Assembly: GCF_001625215.2 (NCBI RefSeq)
Contig: NC_030384.2
Location: 32,290,527-32,354,526 of the forward strand
Direction: 5' to 3'
Length of the DNA stretch: 64,000 bases
Source of the DNA: Daucus carota subsp. sativus
Lineage: Eukaryota > Streptophyta > Magnoliopsida > Apiales > Apiaceae
In this document: positions 34,061 to 44,180 of the stretch, one piece after another
How the letters are laid out: every line of letters starts with the position of its first letter
How positions within the stretch are numbered: position 1 is the first letter of the stretch
The notes under the pieces: model-generated
What the model saw: the letters and a program-made list of their open reading frames with translations, nothing else
Database searches by the model: none
What the model was told of the DNA's origin: nothing
Translations under genes and position numbers: made by a program

Positions 34061-34818
34061 ATATCATATCATTCTCTCTTGTTTTCGGAGTCGACTCTCG
34101 TAATTAGGATTTCAGCCATCACTTCTTCGCCTTTAATATCTTCGTCTCCCTTACCAATTAACCCTTTCATTCTCTCACCCCCTCTCTTATTTTACCAGTT
34201 TTTAATAAACCCCAGATATAATCTTTTTGGATTAGATCTGGTTGAGTACTTTGTTATCAAGGTTGTTAGTGGTCCCCATCTTTTTGGGATGTTAGTGTGT
34301 GCCCATCTTTTTGAGATGTCAGTGTGTTATGTCTTGTTATTCTTGTGTGTCTTGGTATATATTTCGGTTATCATTCTGCAAAAAATTTATACAGTATTTT
34401 AATAGATCTATAAGACTCACATCGATTTATACGGATTTATACAAAAAGTGCTCACACTTCAAAAAAAAAATTATTCATATTTTGGGTACATTTGGTGCTC
34501 CAGTATCAGTTGATTTGATTGATAGTTCTGAATATTGGACTACAAATGATACTTATGTGAAAGTCAATTACGATACTACTATTTTCATAACTGATAGATG
34601 TTGGATTGATCGAGATATCATTGTAAAACCTTTTAGATTAAAGAATATGTATATTCTATGTGTTAATCGGTCTGAAAATAAAATGACTATTTGTTTAGTT
34701 CATCTTTTGTTTGACAATCAGATTGTAGTTGACAGTTCGGGGGTTTGTCTCAGCTGGGTTTCAAAATATGTCTTGTTAAGCGTTTCGTCTTAATAAAATC
34801 ATTTGTTTGTCAAAAGAA
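34061..34818 (+). mobile_element. Retroposed insertion with 15-16-bp target duplication
   Basis: The 15-bp ATGAGGAATGAGTTA (16 bp counting one more A) occurs immediately before (34046-34060) and after (34820-34834) this segment. The segment ends in an A-rich run (CAAAAGAAA). Long duplications plus an A-rich 3' end are the mark of LINE-type target-primed reverse transcription. The insert is 758 bp. Its longest frame (34,299-34,793) includes NDTYVKVNYDTTIF, faintly like the start of a plant LINE RNase H domain, but I do not claim a family. It could be a 5'-truncated LINE or a retroposed transcript. Confidence 0.7.
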
Positions 34819-34834
34819 AATGAGGAATGAGTTA

Positions 34835-35237
34835 GGAATTGCCTTTTTATGAGGAATGAAAAATGGATCATTGATGTTTAATTAGGGTATGAACGGGGAC
34901 TGTGCTGGAATGAATTTTCGTGTAAACTCAATAGCAATCCCTATTTTTGTTCCCCATTGTTATTATAATAATAACTTTGAAGGAAAAAAGGGGGAAAAGG
35001 TGGAAAATGAGAAAAAAAAGAGGAGGGAATGAATTTTTTATTCACAAATAGTAAATAAGTAATGAGTAGAGGATACTTAAAAATAGATAATGACTAGGAA
35101 ATTTAAGAATGTCCTAGTGATTTAGGTAATTAGTATAATAGCGTTGGAGTACTTTTTTTTTATTCGATCACGTAAATGTGAGTTTAGGCTCATATAGTTA
35201 ACTTATTGATTGACTTGCTCCTAGGACATCATGCAAC
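34835..35237. other. Intergenic, no gene seen
   Basis: AT-rich. Stretches here (GGGACTGTGCTGG, GAGGAGGGAATGAATTTTTTATTCA, GTGATTTAGGTAAT) resemble 10,500-10,760, suggesting an unbounded dispersed repeat. Confidence 0.4.
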
Positions 35238-35240
35238 TAA

Positions 35241-35905
35241 AGCATCTCCAATAAGCTCTTTAAACAAGCTCTTAAATGAAAAAATAGAGAGCATTAACAA
35301 AATGGAAGCTCCAATAGACTCTTAAAGGCTCTTCAAAACCTTAAGAGTCTATTCTCTCTCCTCTCTTTTAAGAGTCTCTCACTCACTCTTAAGTTATACT
35401 CCCTCCGTCCCATTTTAATTGACACTTATTCCTTTTTGGGACGTCCCAAAAAGAATGAACCTATTACACTTACTATTTTTGAAAACTACTTTTCACTATT
35501 ACACCCACTACTTCTTCCACTATCTCTATTCTATAATATTATAAACACTATTGCACCCACTACTTTCTTCCACTATCTCAAATCTATTATTAAAATTTTG
35601 ATGGGTCCTATCACTTTACCAACTTTTCAACTAATTTAATTTCTTTTACTATATTTTTCTTAATCTCCGTGAAAGTCAAAGCATATCAATCTTTTTGGGA
35701 CGGAGGGAGTATTTTATTATAAAGTAATACAAGCATCCACTTTCTCTTTCCACTCTAGTATTGTAGTCCTATTCATTTAATAATAAAATATTGTTTAAGA
35801 GTGGATGTAAAGAGTGTTGTTGGAGATGAATATACATTAAATTGTTAAGAGTGAATATTTTATATTATATTTGAGGAATGACTTAAGAGACTATTGGAGA
35901 TGCTC
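35241..35905. mobile_element. Tourist-like MITE carrying a nested Stowaway MITE
   Basis: The left end AGCATCTCCAATAAGCTC and the right end TATTGGAGATGCTC are flanked by TAA (35238-35240 and 35906-35908). Same TIR family as 14,537-14,930. A Stowaway element lies inside at 35,399-35,709. Confidence 0.7.
35399..35709. mobile_element. Stowaway-like MITE, copy A of a close pair
   Basis: CTCCCTCCGTCCCA and its complement TGGGACGGAGGGAG are flanked by TA. Near-identical over most of its length to 38,558-38,859 (for example GACACTTATTCCTTTTTGGG and GTGAAAGTCAAAGCA). It spans 311 bp. Confidence 0.85.
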
Positions 35906-35908
35906 TAA

Positions 35909-36700
35909 TGTGCTGGAGATGAAGTGCTAATTATTTTTTAATAATCAAAACTGGAGTCGATTTAGTTAATTTAGAAATGACAAGTAGGAGCATAGTTATG
36001 ATGAAGAATCAAATGTAGTTTGAGGACATACAGAAAAAGAGGAAAAGAGTTTGTCCTTTAGGAATTAAATAAGGCGATGAGGTGTGAAAAGAGAACGGAA
36101 TCCACAAACAAGCCCGAAACAAACAGTTGCAGACAAAACCAGCGTTCAGAAGGTTAAAAGTAAAAGCAAAACAGACCCCTCGCCCCTTTTGCTTTTCCTT
36201 GTGACCCTCACTCCCATTGCACCATTCTCATCATCCTATTTATCATGCGTAGACGAGTCAATTTTCACTACTATTCTGCCACACTTTTCTGCCCAAGCTT
36301 TTGCACAATCTCATATAACAAAAAATGATTCAGTTGCTAAATGTGTTGTGTGTACATCTAATGTGGCTTGTTGTATACTATTTTCAGGCTAAACAACATA
36401 AATGCTATTCTTACTTTTCTCCCTCTATTCAGAGCAAAAAGTCGAAAGAGGAGGGGATGGTGTGTTTCAGGTGAGCTAGGCTGTTTCTGAGGCATTTATT
36501 CACATTTTATCACCACTCAGCCTGCTTTCTTTAAATAACAGAATCTGCTAGTCATACATTCCATCTTCAATTTCAAGCTAGTTTTATTAAGTTCTAGTGT
36601 TTTTTAATTATAGTTATAATTTTAAGCCTGGTTTTTCGCGGTGAGTGATCTGCTGTGACATGAAGATTATTGGAGTGTCGAGAGCTTGAAATTCATGGTA
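35909..36700. promoter_or_regulatory. Upstream region of MIR160
   Basis: No protein gene is seen. The frame at 36,084-36,392 has no family match. CTTTAAATAACAG near 36,530 is a weak TATA-like word that could start the pri-miRNA. A (GT)n microsatellite at about 36,717-36,734 sits just before the hairpin. Confidence 0.35.
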
Positions 36701-36737
36701 TATGTGTAAATGAGTAAGTGTGTGTGTGTGTGTTTTT

Positions 36738-36883
36738 GTGCAGGGAATGAAGGTTGGAGTAAATGCATGCCTGGCTCCCTGCATGCCATTTGCAGAATCC
36801 ATCCAGTGAAGTTGATGGGGTTTGGAGAATGGCGTGTGAGGAGCCGTGCATGCCACTTTTTTACTTTCTCCTTGACTCTGCAC
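36738..36883 (+). ncRNA. MIR160: MIR160 precursor hairpin
   Basis: The mature 5p arm is at 36768-36788 (TGCCTGGCTCCC then TGCATGCCA). The star strand is at 36832-36852 (GCGTGTGAGGAG then CCGTGCATG). The two pair over 19 positions with two mismatches and four G-U pairs and leave 2-nt 3' overhangs, the geometry of a DICER-LIKE1 product. Flanking GTGCAG (36738-36743) and CTGCAC (36878-36883) close the lower stem. The loop is about 43 nt. miR160 is an ancient plant microRNA that guides AGO1 to clade C ARF mRNAs in auxin signalling. The common form has U at position 15; this one has C, giving full pairing to the ARF site at 4,713-4,733. Open frames across it are not coding. Confidence 0.95.
36768..36788 (+). 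ncRNA. MIR160: Mature miR160 (5p)
   Basis: 21 nt starting with T, the AGO1-preferred 5' base. Sequence as described under the precursor. Confidence 0.93.
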
Positions 36884-36894
36884 ACTGCAGCGTC

Positions 36895-38265
36895 AACGTT
36901 TGTTATTCTTGGTTGATGTTCTTGTGCTTTTAACTGTACGGAACTTTATCTGCGTATCAGAAACCTTGGTGGTAACTTTGTTATTTTACCTGTTCAACCT
37001 GTATGTTACTCCTTTTTTTTACATGTTTTTAACTATTCACGTGTTATTGAAATTCACACATTTGAGAGGCTCAACTGCTGGTAGTTATTCTAGTTATCAA
37101 GCCTCTCATGATCTCAAGTGCCTTGATATGTAAATCTTATGTGTTTAATTTACTTGAAATTGCCTTTTAGTAAGGCAGCTGTAAATCTGTGATATCATTA
37201 TATTGATCTGCAATGATCTCAGTGTGTCTAGATAACAGTTTGGATTCTCGTATTCATTGTAATGCTTTGTGTCCAAGATTTACTAATATTCAGATGAGTG
37301 GAAGAATCATTTGCAGGGAGATCTGAATATTGTTAACACGCAATAACAAGTCGAGGCCTGTCCAATTTCAACAATAGCTTCAATGTCAAAGTAGCTTCTT
37401 AGCACTTGATGCATGCAGACATAGCAGTCTGGTCTCTTTCTGGCCTCTTCTCAACAGGAATTTTCTTCATGATGTAGTCCTCAGCACCAATTACCTCCGT
37501 GTGAATGTACATGTGCTCCTTGATCTCCTTCAAATTCTCATATTTGTTCATGGCCTACGCATAATTGTACATGTTTAGTGTTGGTCCTTGTGGAAACATG
37601 GTTGAGTTGTATACTTTATAATTAATATATCATGCCAGCATTGCACAGGCCACAAGGTGACAAGGAGCCCAATCGACTGCTCAACAAATATTGGGCTTGG
37701 AGCAGCCTAATAGCTTCTGGGCTTGTAATGCTTGGGGAGGCCCAACAACACTTGGGTTGAAGTGGATACATAGTTACGGAAGCAGTTGGATTGTAAAACA
37801 AGTCCACCACTGCATTCACAAGTACCTTGGAGAATTATATTAATTAAGTATTAGTAAGATTTAAGAAAATACGAATATTTAAGTTGTTTAAGATAGTACA
37901 TAATATTGATCTTCTCTTTAATAAAGTTCTGTTTTATTCTGTTCAATACTCTATAATATTTAGTTCTGTTACTCATTAATGGAAATGACCAGCTTTTTTC
38001 TTTATACTAATAATCGTTTCGGCTGAAACCCAACTTCCAACAGATGTTAAAACTTGTTTATTTAAAGAGATCAAATAATTCGATACTATGCCCAAGGTTA
38101 AGAGCCCATTGTTTCGCAAGTGGAAACCAACTTTTGTTATTATTATATTTAATTTAATCTAATACAATGTATGTACTTGGTTGCTCACATTGTTTAGATT
38201 ATCTTCATCAGTAAAGTTGCATATATGCTATGCCACCACTGCTGTTTTCCTCCGTTATAAACTTA
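36895..38265. other. Intergenic, including one small minus-strand frame
   Basis: Probable pri-miR160 3' part first. Then a short frame at 37,399-37,551 (listed separately) and AT-rich sequence. A minus-strand frame at 37,622-37,819 has no recognised motif. Confidence 0.4.
37399..37551 (-). CDS. Small open frame of unknown function, possibly a gene relic
   Basis: Fifty codons starting MNKYENLKEIKEHMYIHTEV, then an IGAEDYIMKKIPVEKRPERD stretch, ending at a TAA. The charged, natural-looking composition differs from nearby non-coding DNA, and a splice-acceptor-like context is lacking. I do not recognise the family. It could be one exon or a fragment of a decayed gene. No partner exons were found nearby. 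Confidence 0.25.
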   Translation of the reverse strand: MNKYENLKEIKEHMYIHTEVIGAEDYIMKKIPVEKRPERDQTAMSACIKC

Positions 38266-38267
38266 TA

Positions 38268-38883
38268 CTCCCTCCGTCCCAGTCATTTGTATACAAATGG
38301 CTGGGACACGGAGATCAAGAAATTATGTAAGATTTGAGTAAAGTTAGATGAAAAGTAGGTATAGTGGTGGGAACCATTTATATTTAATAATAGATTTGAG
38401 ATAGTAGAGGAAATTAGTGGGTGTAATAGTGTTTATATTATTATAGAATGGAGATAGTGGAAGAAAGTAGTTGGTGTAATGATTTTTTATATTATAAAAG
38501 TTTACTACTTTTGGGATGTATACAATTGATGGGACGTCCCAAAAAAGAAACTGTATACTCCCTCCGTCCCATTTTAATTGACACTTATTCCTTTTTGGGA
38601 CGTCCCAAAAAGAATGAACCTATTAAACTTACTATTTTTGAACACTACTTTTCACTATTACACCCACTACTTTCTTCCACTATCTCTATTCTATAATAAT
38701 ATAAACACTATTACACCCACTACTTTCCTCCACTATCTCAAATCTATTATTAAAATTTTGATGGGTCCCACCACTTTACCAACTTTTCAACCTTTTTACT
38801 ACCTTTTTCTTAATCTCCGTGAAAGTCAAAGCAGTTCAATCTTTTCGGGACGGAGGGAGTACAATTCATTGGGACGGAGGTAG
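38268..38883. mobile_element. Stowaway-like MITE with a second one nested inside
   Basis: Outer ends CTCCCTCCGTCCCAGTCATT and GGGACGGAGGTAG are flanked by TA (38266-38267 and 38884-38885). The inner copy occupies 38,558-38,859. Confidence 0.75.
38558..38859. mobile_element. Stowaway-like MITE, copy B of a close pair
   Basis: The ends CTCCCTCCGTCCCA and CGGGACGGAGGGAG are flanked by TA (38556-38557 and 38860-38861). It closely matches 35,399-35,709 apart from a short deletion near the right third. Confidence 0.85.
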
Positions 38884-38885
38884 TA

Positions 38886-39980
38886 ATATAAAATGGAACA
38901 TCACAAAAGTCTTTTCCGCGATGGAATCAAAAATTTAAAATAACTGTGGCTAAAATGAAATGTTCTTAATTTTTGGCCGCTGGCCGGCTTAAATCAGAAA
39001 TTCTACTGCTTTTTAACTGAAATTTGAGGTTTGAAATAAAATTCTACTAGAATATATCTTCTGTAATCATGTAAAACTTGAGTTTTGTTATTTTCTACCA
39101 AATTATTCAATTTGTTTATGATATTATTCATTTTGTGCATATTAATTTTTTTGCCATTCGGTATTTTTCGAGTCGAACTCGAGTGCATCGGAATGGAGGT
39201 TTCTGCCTATTAATTCGTGTCCAAAATGCCCGTTTCTATATATTCTCTGGAGAGCAGAACGAACAAGCACTCCTACTTCTGCAGATGAGAAGATCCGTTG
39301 AAATTTAATGTCTACTAGATTATTCAACAAGTATCATCTTCGAGTTGAATCCACACAAATAATTCGATATCAGTACCATATACCTTTTAAGTCCATATGA
39401 TCCATTATCACTGTGTAAAAAAATGTTAACAGAACAAGGCTTTTTGATGCTGGAGACATAAGGATACCATAACATCTACTACATCCTATCTGCAACTGGG
39501 ATTTAATTACTGCATGCATGCTGAAAGAGTAAAAACAAAGAGGAAATGAAACAAATACGGAAAGAAAAAAAAATCTGATTTCCCCCTTCGGCAATATAAT
39601 TCATCTTCAACCTAAGTTGCACAAATTTATCTTACAAGGTCTGTGTACAATTTACTTTTCCAAACTCTACATATGAGCTAATCAGTTATTAGTGACTGCT
39701 TGTGTTATGGTCTGTGTAAACCCATAATTTCGTAAGAGTAAACAAACATAACCATCCTGTTAGAAATAGTTCTAATAATATTCCCACACACTTTCCCTGG
39801 ACCATCTATCAATCTTCATTTCTCATTCCAAAGCTCTGTTTACATTCAATTTCATTCCCTCACTTTACTTTGTGCTCTTTTCATCCCATTCCCAAATTCA
39901 CTTTTTCTATTAAAACAATAACTCTCATCATCCCAACCTCCACTTTGTTTCTCCCCTAATCTCCCTTTTCCTTTTGTTAT
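38886..39980. other. Upstream region of the LUL-type gene
   Basis: No gene recognised. From about 39,780 the DNA becomes pyrimidine-rich (CTTTCCC/TCATTCC-type words), like a plant promoter and leader. Confidence 0.4.
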
Positions 39981-39981
39981 T

Positions 39982-39990
39982 TATAAAAAG
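39982..39990 (+). promoter_or_regulatory. TATA box of the LUL-type gene
   Basis: TATAAAAAG lies about 126 bases before the ATG in a pyrimidine-rich promoter. Good match to plant consensus. Confidence 0.65.
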
Positions 39991-40115
39991 ATTCTATCTT
40001 TACAAAAACCCTTTGTTTTTCTTGTATTTTTACATATAAAATCATACTCTACGAGCATTAAATTCATCAAGCTTTCGTCTTTCTTGATATTTCTTAAAAA
40101 ACAAAGAAAACCCCA

Positions 40116-42790
40116 ATGGGTAACACCGGCAGTAGCAGCATAAACAGCCGCCGGCGACTCATTAGTCGCCGGCGCCACCCACCATCACCGCCAACACAAC
40201 CACCCCATCAAGAAATCACCGCCAGTCAATATGTATTCGCAGCTGCTATACCATTACCTTCTCAAAACTCGAACTCAAATAACCCTCCGCAGTCCTATCA
40301 ATACCCAGGCTACCACCAGGCTCCGCCGGCGCCGTACGATCACCACCACCGGCCACCACATGTGGACCCCACCAACGCGAATTGGGTCGGTGGGAGGTAT
40401 CCATGTGGGTATGCAATGCCTGCTGTTGCACCTTACGTTGAGCACCAAAAGGCTCTCACTATTAGAAATAATGTTAACTTAAAGAAGGATACTTTGCGGG
40501 TCGAAACCGATGAAGATGACCCCGGAAAGTTTCTTGTTACATTTACGTTTGATGCAACTGTTGCTGGAAGGTACTACCTTTTGCTTTTGCTTGCAAGTTT
40601 AAATTTTTACTTGTTATGTGACAGATGGATGACTTTGATAGTTAGTTGCTGCTGTGTATTTTACGGTTTTACTTGAAAACTAGACTTATCTTGGCACAAT
40701 TTGATGGAATTGAATATAATTATGTCAATGAGGGAGAGGTTGATTTTTGTAATACTAAAGCAGGATTATTTGTAGTTTCCGGTATCGTTTGGTAATCTAT
40801 AGGCATATTCCAGCTTAGATTGTGAGAACGCTTTATTAGAAGGCAGTGAGGCCTGTTAAAATTTGTAGCACGCAAGCAAAATGTCAGTTCATAAATCCAG
40901 ACAACTTGTTAGGATGACGAAGAGTAGAGACATAGAAATACAAGGAAGGGTGATTCTATAGATACAGCAGCTAGGATGAAATATTTGTACATGTATGGTC
41001 TAGATAACAAGATTGATAGGGAAGACCAATACATACGTGGGGACAAGTATTTGCAGGAGGCCCGTGGTTGACAACTCAGACTAAAGTTTGGCCAGATAAT
41101 TTTCGGAATTGGGTTTACCTTGTTACAGACAGTTGTGTGAGTTTAGTGAAAACATCAAATCTCCTTTTGAGCATGTATATCTGTTTTTTGGGTTTTGATT
41201 ACAAGTTTGCGGAAGCTGATGGTTTGTATGTACACTTTAAAAATTTTAGTGTAGTCTTAGCTTGGAGACAGTGTTAATTTGGCAAAGGATGAAAAAATTG
41301 TAAAGTTGCAGCTCAAAACCTTTAATTAATTACCATGGTCCATTTTGCTGTAAAAGGTCCTCTTGGCATGAATATATTTACAAATTTAATCGAAAGTTGA
41401 CTTGTGTATTGTTTGCTGACATGGGGTGCTCTTTCCTGTTGCTTGTTCATTCCAGTCAGCATATGTGAGGCAAAACTTACTCACAAAAGAGATGTCTTTC
41501 AGTTCATATCTTTGTCTTCTCTTTAAGAGAGGACATCACTATGTTTCTCTGGCTAATCATAAGAAAGGCTAACTTGGTTTCAATTTTTTCTTGACCTCCA
41601 TCCAGTATTACAGTTATTTTTTTCACAAAAGAGGATGAAGACTGTAACCTGACACCAATGAAGAAAAGCATATATGCACCTGTAACTGTACATTTCGAAC
41701 AAGGTTTGGATCAGAAATTTAGGCAACCCTCAGGAACAGGAATAGACTTTTCAGCTTGTGAAGATGCAGAATTAGTAAATGACAGTGAACTGGAAATTTA
41801 TCCACTAGTAGTAAAAGCGGAGACATCCCCGAGCAACCAAAGAGGGTTCGCAGATGGAAACCACGAGGCTGGAGCCAGCAACTCCCAAATTACCCTAGCC
41901 ATGTTTGAAAAGGATAGGGGTGGATATAAGGTACGAGTGCTGAAGCAGATTTTATGGGTAAATGGAATGAGGTATGAGCTGCAGGAGATATATGGCATTG
42001 GTAATTCGGTTGATGGTGATCTAGACGGAAACGATCGCGGTAAAGAATGTGTTATCTGCTTGTCAGAACCTCCTGATACAACTGTACTTCCATGCAGACA
42101 CATGGTACTCCCTCTTATTAATTTTTTTGAAACATATGAATGTGCTTTAGTGTTGTTTACTTCTTAATCTTCACAGTCTAGCAATGTTCTCTTTCATACA
42201 TATGTGAATTATTTCCATGGTTGCTTGCCCCTTTGTGGCCAGAAGTTAGTTCCTTCATTTGTCTGTGACTGTAGATTTTTTAGTCTATGACCACCACCAA
42301 AACATTCTTAAGTAATGAAGGCAAAATGAATAATAATAATTGGCTCCTCGGATGGCTTTTGGCAATGCTTCTTGTCAACTTTGATAAATTCGCTGAAAGT
42401 TTTAGCACTACACATGTTAAGAATAACTACTACTACTATTGCTGATGAGTGATGAACTATCTCCGTCACGAGTACTTCCATTTAATCCTAAATTATATTG
42501 ATTTACATTGTTCTTAGAAACTAGATCGACTTCGTGAAGACTCTTGCATAACACGCACTTTGCGTCCTCTCTCATCAAATCTAATACTCTATTGTTTAAT
42601 ATGTGTTTTATAGCCCATGTATCTTGTAATTAGGATTTTTCTCGTGGTACAGTGTATGTGCAGTGGGTGTGCCAAAGTTTTAAGGTGCCAAACAAATAGG
42701 TGTCCAATATGTCGACAGCCAATTGAGAGGCTTCTGGAAATCAAGGTCAACGGTGAAACTGAGGCGAGCAAAGATGGGACTCTGCCATGA
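40116..42790 (+). CDS. LUL: RING-type E3 ubiquitin ligase, LOG2/LUL family
   Basis: Three exons: 40116-40570, 41606-42104 and 42653-42790, GT-AG, 363 aa. MGNTGSSS gives an N-myristoylation signal (Gly2), as in LOG2. The N-terminal 110 residues are rich in Pro, His and Tyr, including repeated proline pairs. Residues about 115-280 form the DUF domain shared with MGRN1 ([39 protein letters not shown]). The RING is at the C-terminus: C300-C303, C315, H317, C321, C324, C335 and C338 (CVIC, PCRHM, CPIC). It is cut by intron 2 just after RHM. In Arabidopsis, LOG2/LULs act at the plasma membrane, LOG2 with GDU1 in amino-acid export. Family is certain; the exact member is not. Confidence 0.93.
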
Positions 42791-43690
42791 TTGTGCTGTA
42801 AATAAGATCTTTTCAGCCCCTTCCATTTTTCAATCATCTTCTCTGCTGCATGACTAGGTTCTTTTATAACTATCTGGAATCTCATTCATATCAGATGTAT
42901 TCAGATATAGTGATATTTATTACTCAAGTTCATAGCATTAGATTCTGTAAGGCGGTCATGTTTGCATGATTTTGCCGACTGTTTGGTGACATTCTTCTTG
43001 TACAATTTGTAATGCGAGGTATATAGTGCGTTTGGTTTGTATTTGCTTTGTCGTTTTGCAGGCACATGAGTTATATTACTAATTTTTGCATCTGTACTAT
43101 TAACTTCCTATTTTTTCTTTCACTTCTCAATAATCAATTGCATCCATATTGATGTAGCTTTTTGGAGCTGCCATAGCCAACACTCCAACAGTAGGCCTTA
43201 ATCCGAAAAGCAAAATCTCAGTGCCCTGCATTGCAGAGTAGGTGCATCTGGCCGACTAGTTTCTGCTTTGTCAGGTTAGCAAGGGAAAGCAGATATTGCC
43301 TGTTGGTTGCTCTAGCTAATATGCTTCTGGCTGAGAATAGTCATGAATAACATTCTCAGTTCTCACTTTCTTCTTTTAGATGGTTCTTGCTGCAACCGCA
43401 AGGACCAGGTACCTTGTAGAAATGATCTTAAAAGTATTTCACAATTTACAGACCAATCTATCTATTATTACTAGCAAAGATCATATATATAAACCATCAG
43501 TAATTAACATATCCTGCAACAAGATCCGTTAGTTAAGCTGCTCTGCAAACAAATTTAAATGCCGGTACTAATCAGATTATGGCATGTTATGCTACTTCAA
43601 GTAACATTTGTAGTTGTGTGAAGTAACATTTGTAGTTGTGATAAAATAAATAATATGAACCATAGAACTTTTTAGTATTAACAAGAGTGC
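42791..43690. other. LUL-type gene downstream flank
   Basis: Probable 3' UTR to about 43,020. Beyond that no gene was recognised. A short direct repeat (AAGTAACATTTGTAGTTGTG twice) lies at about 43,600-43,640. Confidence 0.45.
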
Positions 43691-43692
43691 AC

Positions 43693-43862
43693 ATACAAAA
43701 AGTGTCGTGTTTATGTATTATATTTTAAAATTATTTTTCAACACACACGATGAAAAAAACATTTACATATAAATTCGATATAGGTGAGAATCGAACTTAA
43801 GACCCCACCCCGGGGACGACAAACGGATAACTCTACTATTGAGTTACTCTAAACCAATAATA
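43693..43862 (-). mobile_element. tRNA-derived SINE-like repeat
   Basis: Read on the minus strand, the segment has a box A-like TAACTCAATAGTAGAGTT near 43,850-43,833 and, about 35 nt later, a box B-like AGTTCGATTCTCACC near 43,801-43,787. That is the internal Pol III promoter of a tRNA-derived SINE. It is followed by AT-rich tail sequence resembling 33,540-33,660. No target duplication could be fixed, and there is no functional tRNA fold. Confidence 0.55.
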
Positions 43863-43999
43863 GACAGATTTTTTAATAATTAATATATTATATTTATTGT
43901 TATATATAATATAAATATATTTTAATATATTTTTACGGCATCTCTGAAGATATGGATAATTTTAAATATATATTACTACAATTCTTTAAAGGATAACAG

Positions 44000-44180
44000 T
44001 CCACAGCAACCGATTGTTGTGGAGCGCTTAACCAACACCCAGATTCTGGGCCGTTGGATGCATATTCAGCGGCCAGGATCATATTAAAATTTTAATATGT
44101 CCAGCGCTTTTTTAGCGCTGGACGGAGATTCCCATGTTGATTAACAAGTCCTGGCAACCGTATGCCAGGGACCTAGTCCC
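44000..44180. repeat. Cluster of four hairpin-forming palindromes
   Basis: In order: TCCACAGCAA/TTGTTGTGGA (44000-44023); the perfect 20-bp palindrome CATATTAAAATTTTAATATG (44080-44099); GTCCAGCGCT/AGCGCTGGAC with a 5-T loop (44099-44123); and CCTGGC/GCCAGG (44150-44169), followed by GGGAC/GTCCC around CTAG (44168-44180). GC content is much higher than the flanks. Function is unknown; it could be a foldback transposon end or other mobile sequence. Confidence 0.7.

Noticed and set aside
36614-36916. Several overlapping open frames on both strands around 36.6-36.9 kb
   Set aside because: They overlie the MIR160 hairpin, have no family features, and arise from the stem sequence and a GT microsatellite.
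40571-41605. Coding exon inside LUL-type intron 1 (frame at 41,068-41,277)
   Set aside because: No family match, and joining exons 1 and 2 directly restores the conserved [15 protein letters not shown] sequence.
44150-44180. Helitron 3' end (hairpin then CTAG-T)
   Set aside because: The hairpin-to-CTRR spacing is too short and no TC-type 5' end or helicase was found; kept only as an alternative in the hairpin finding.
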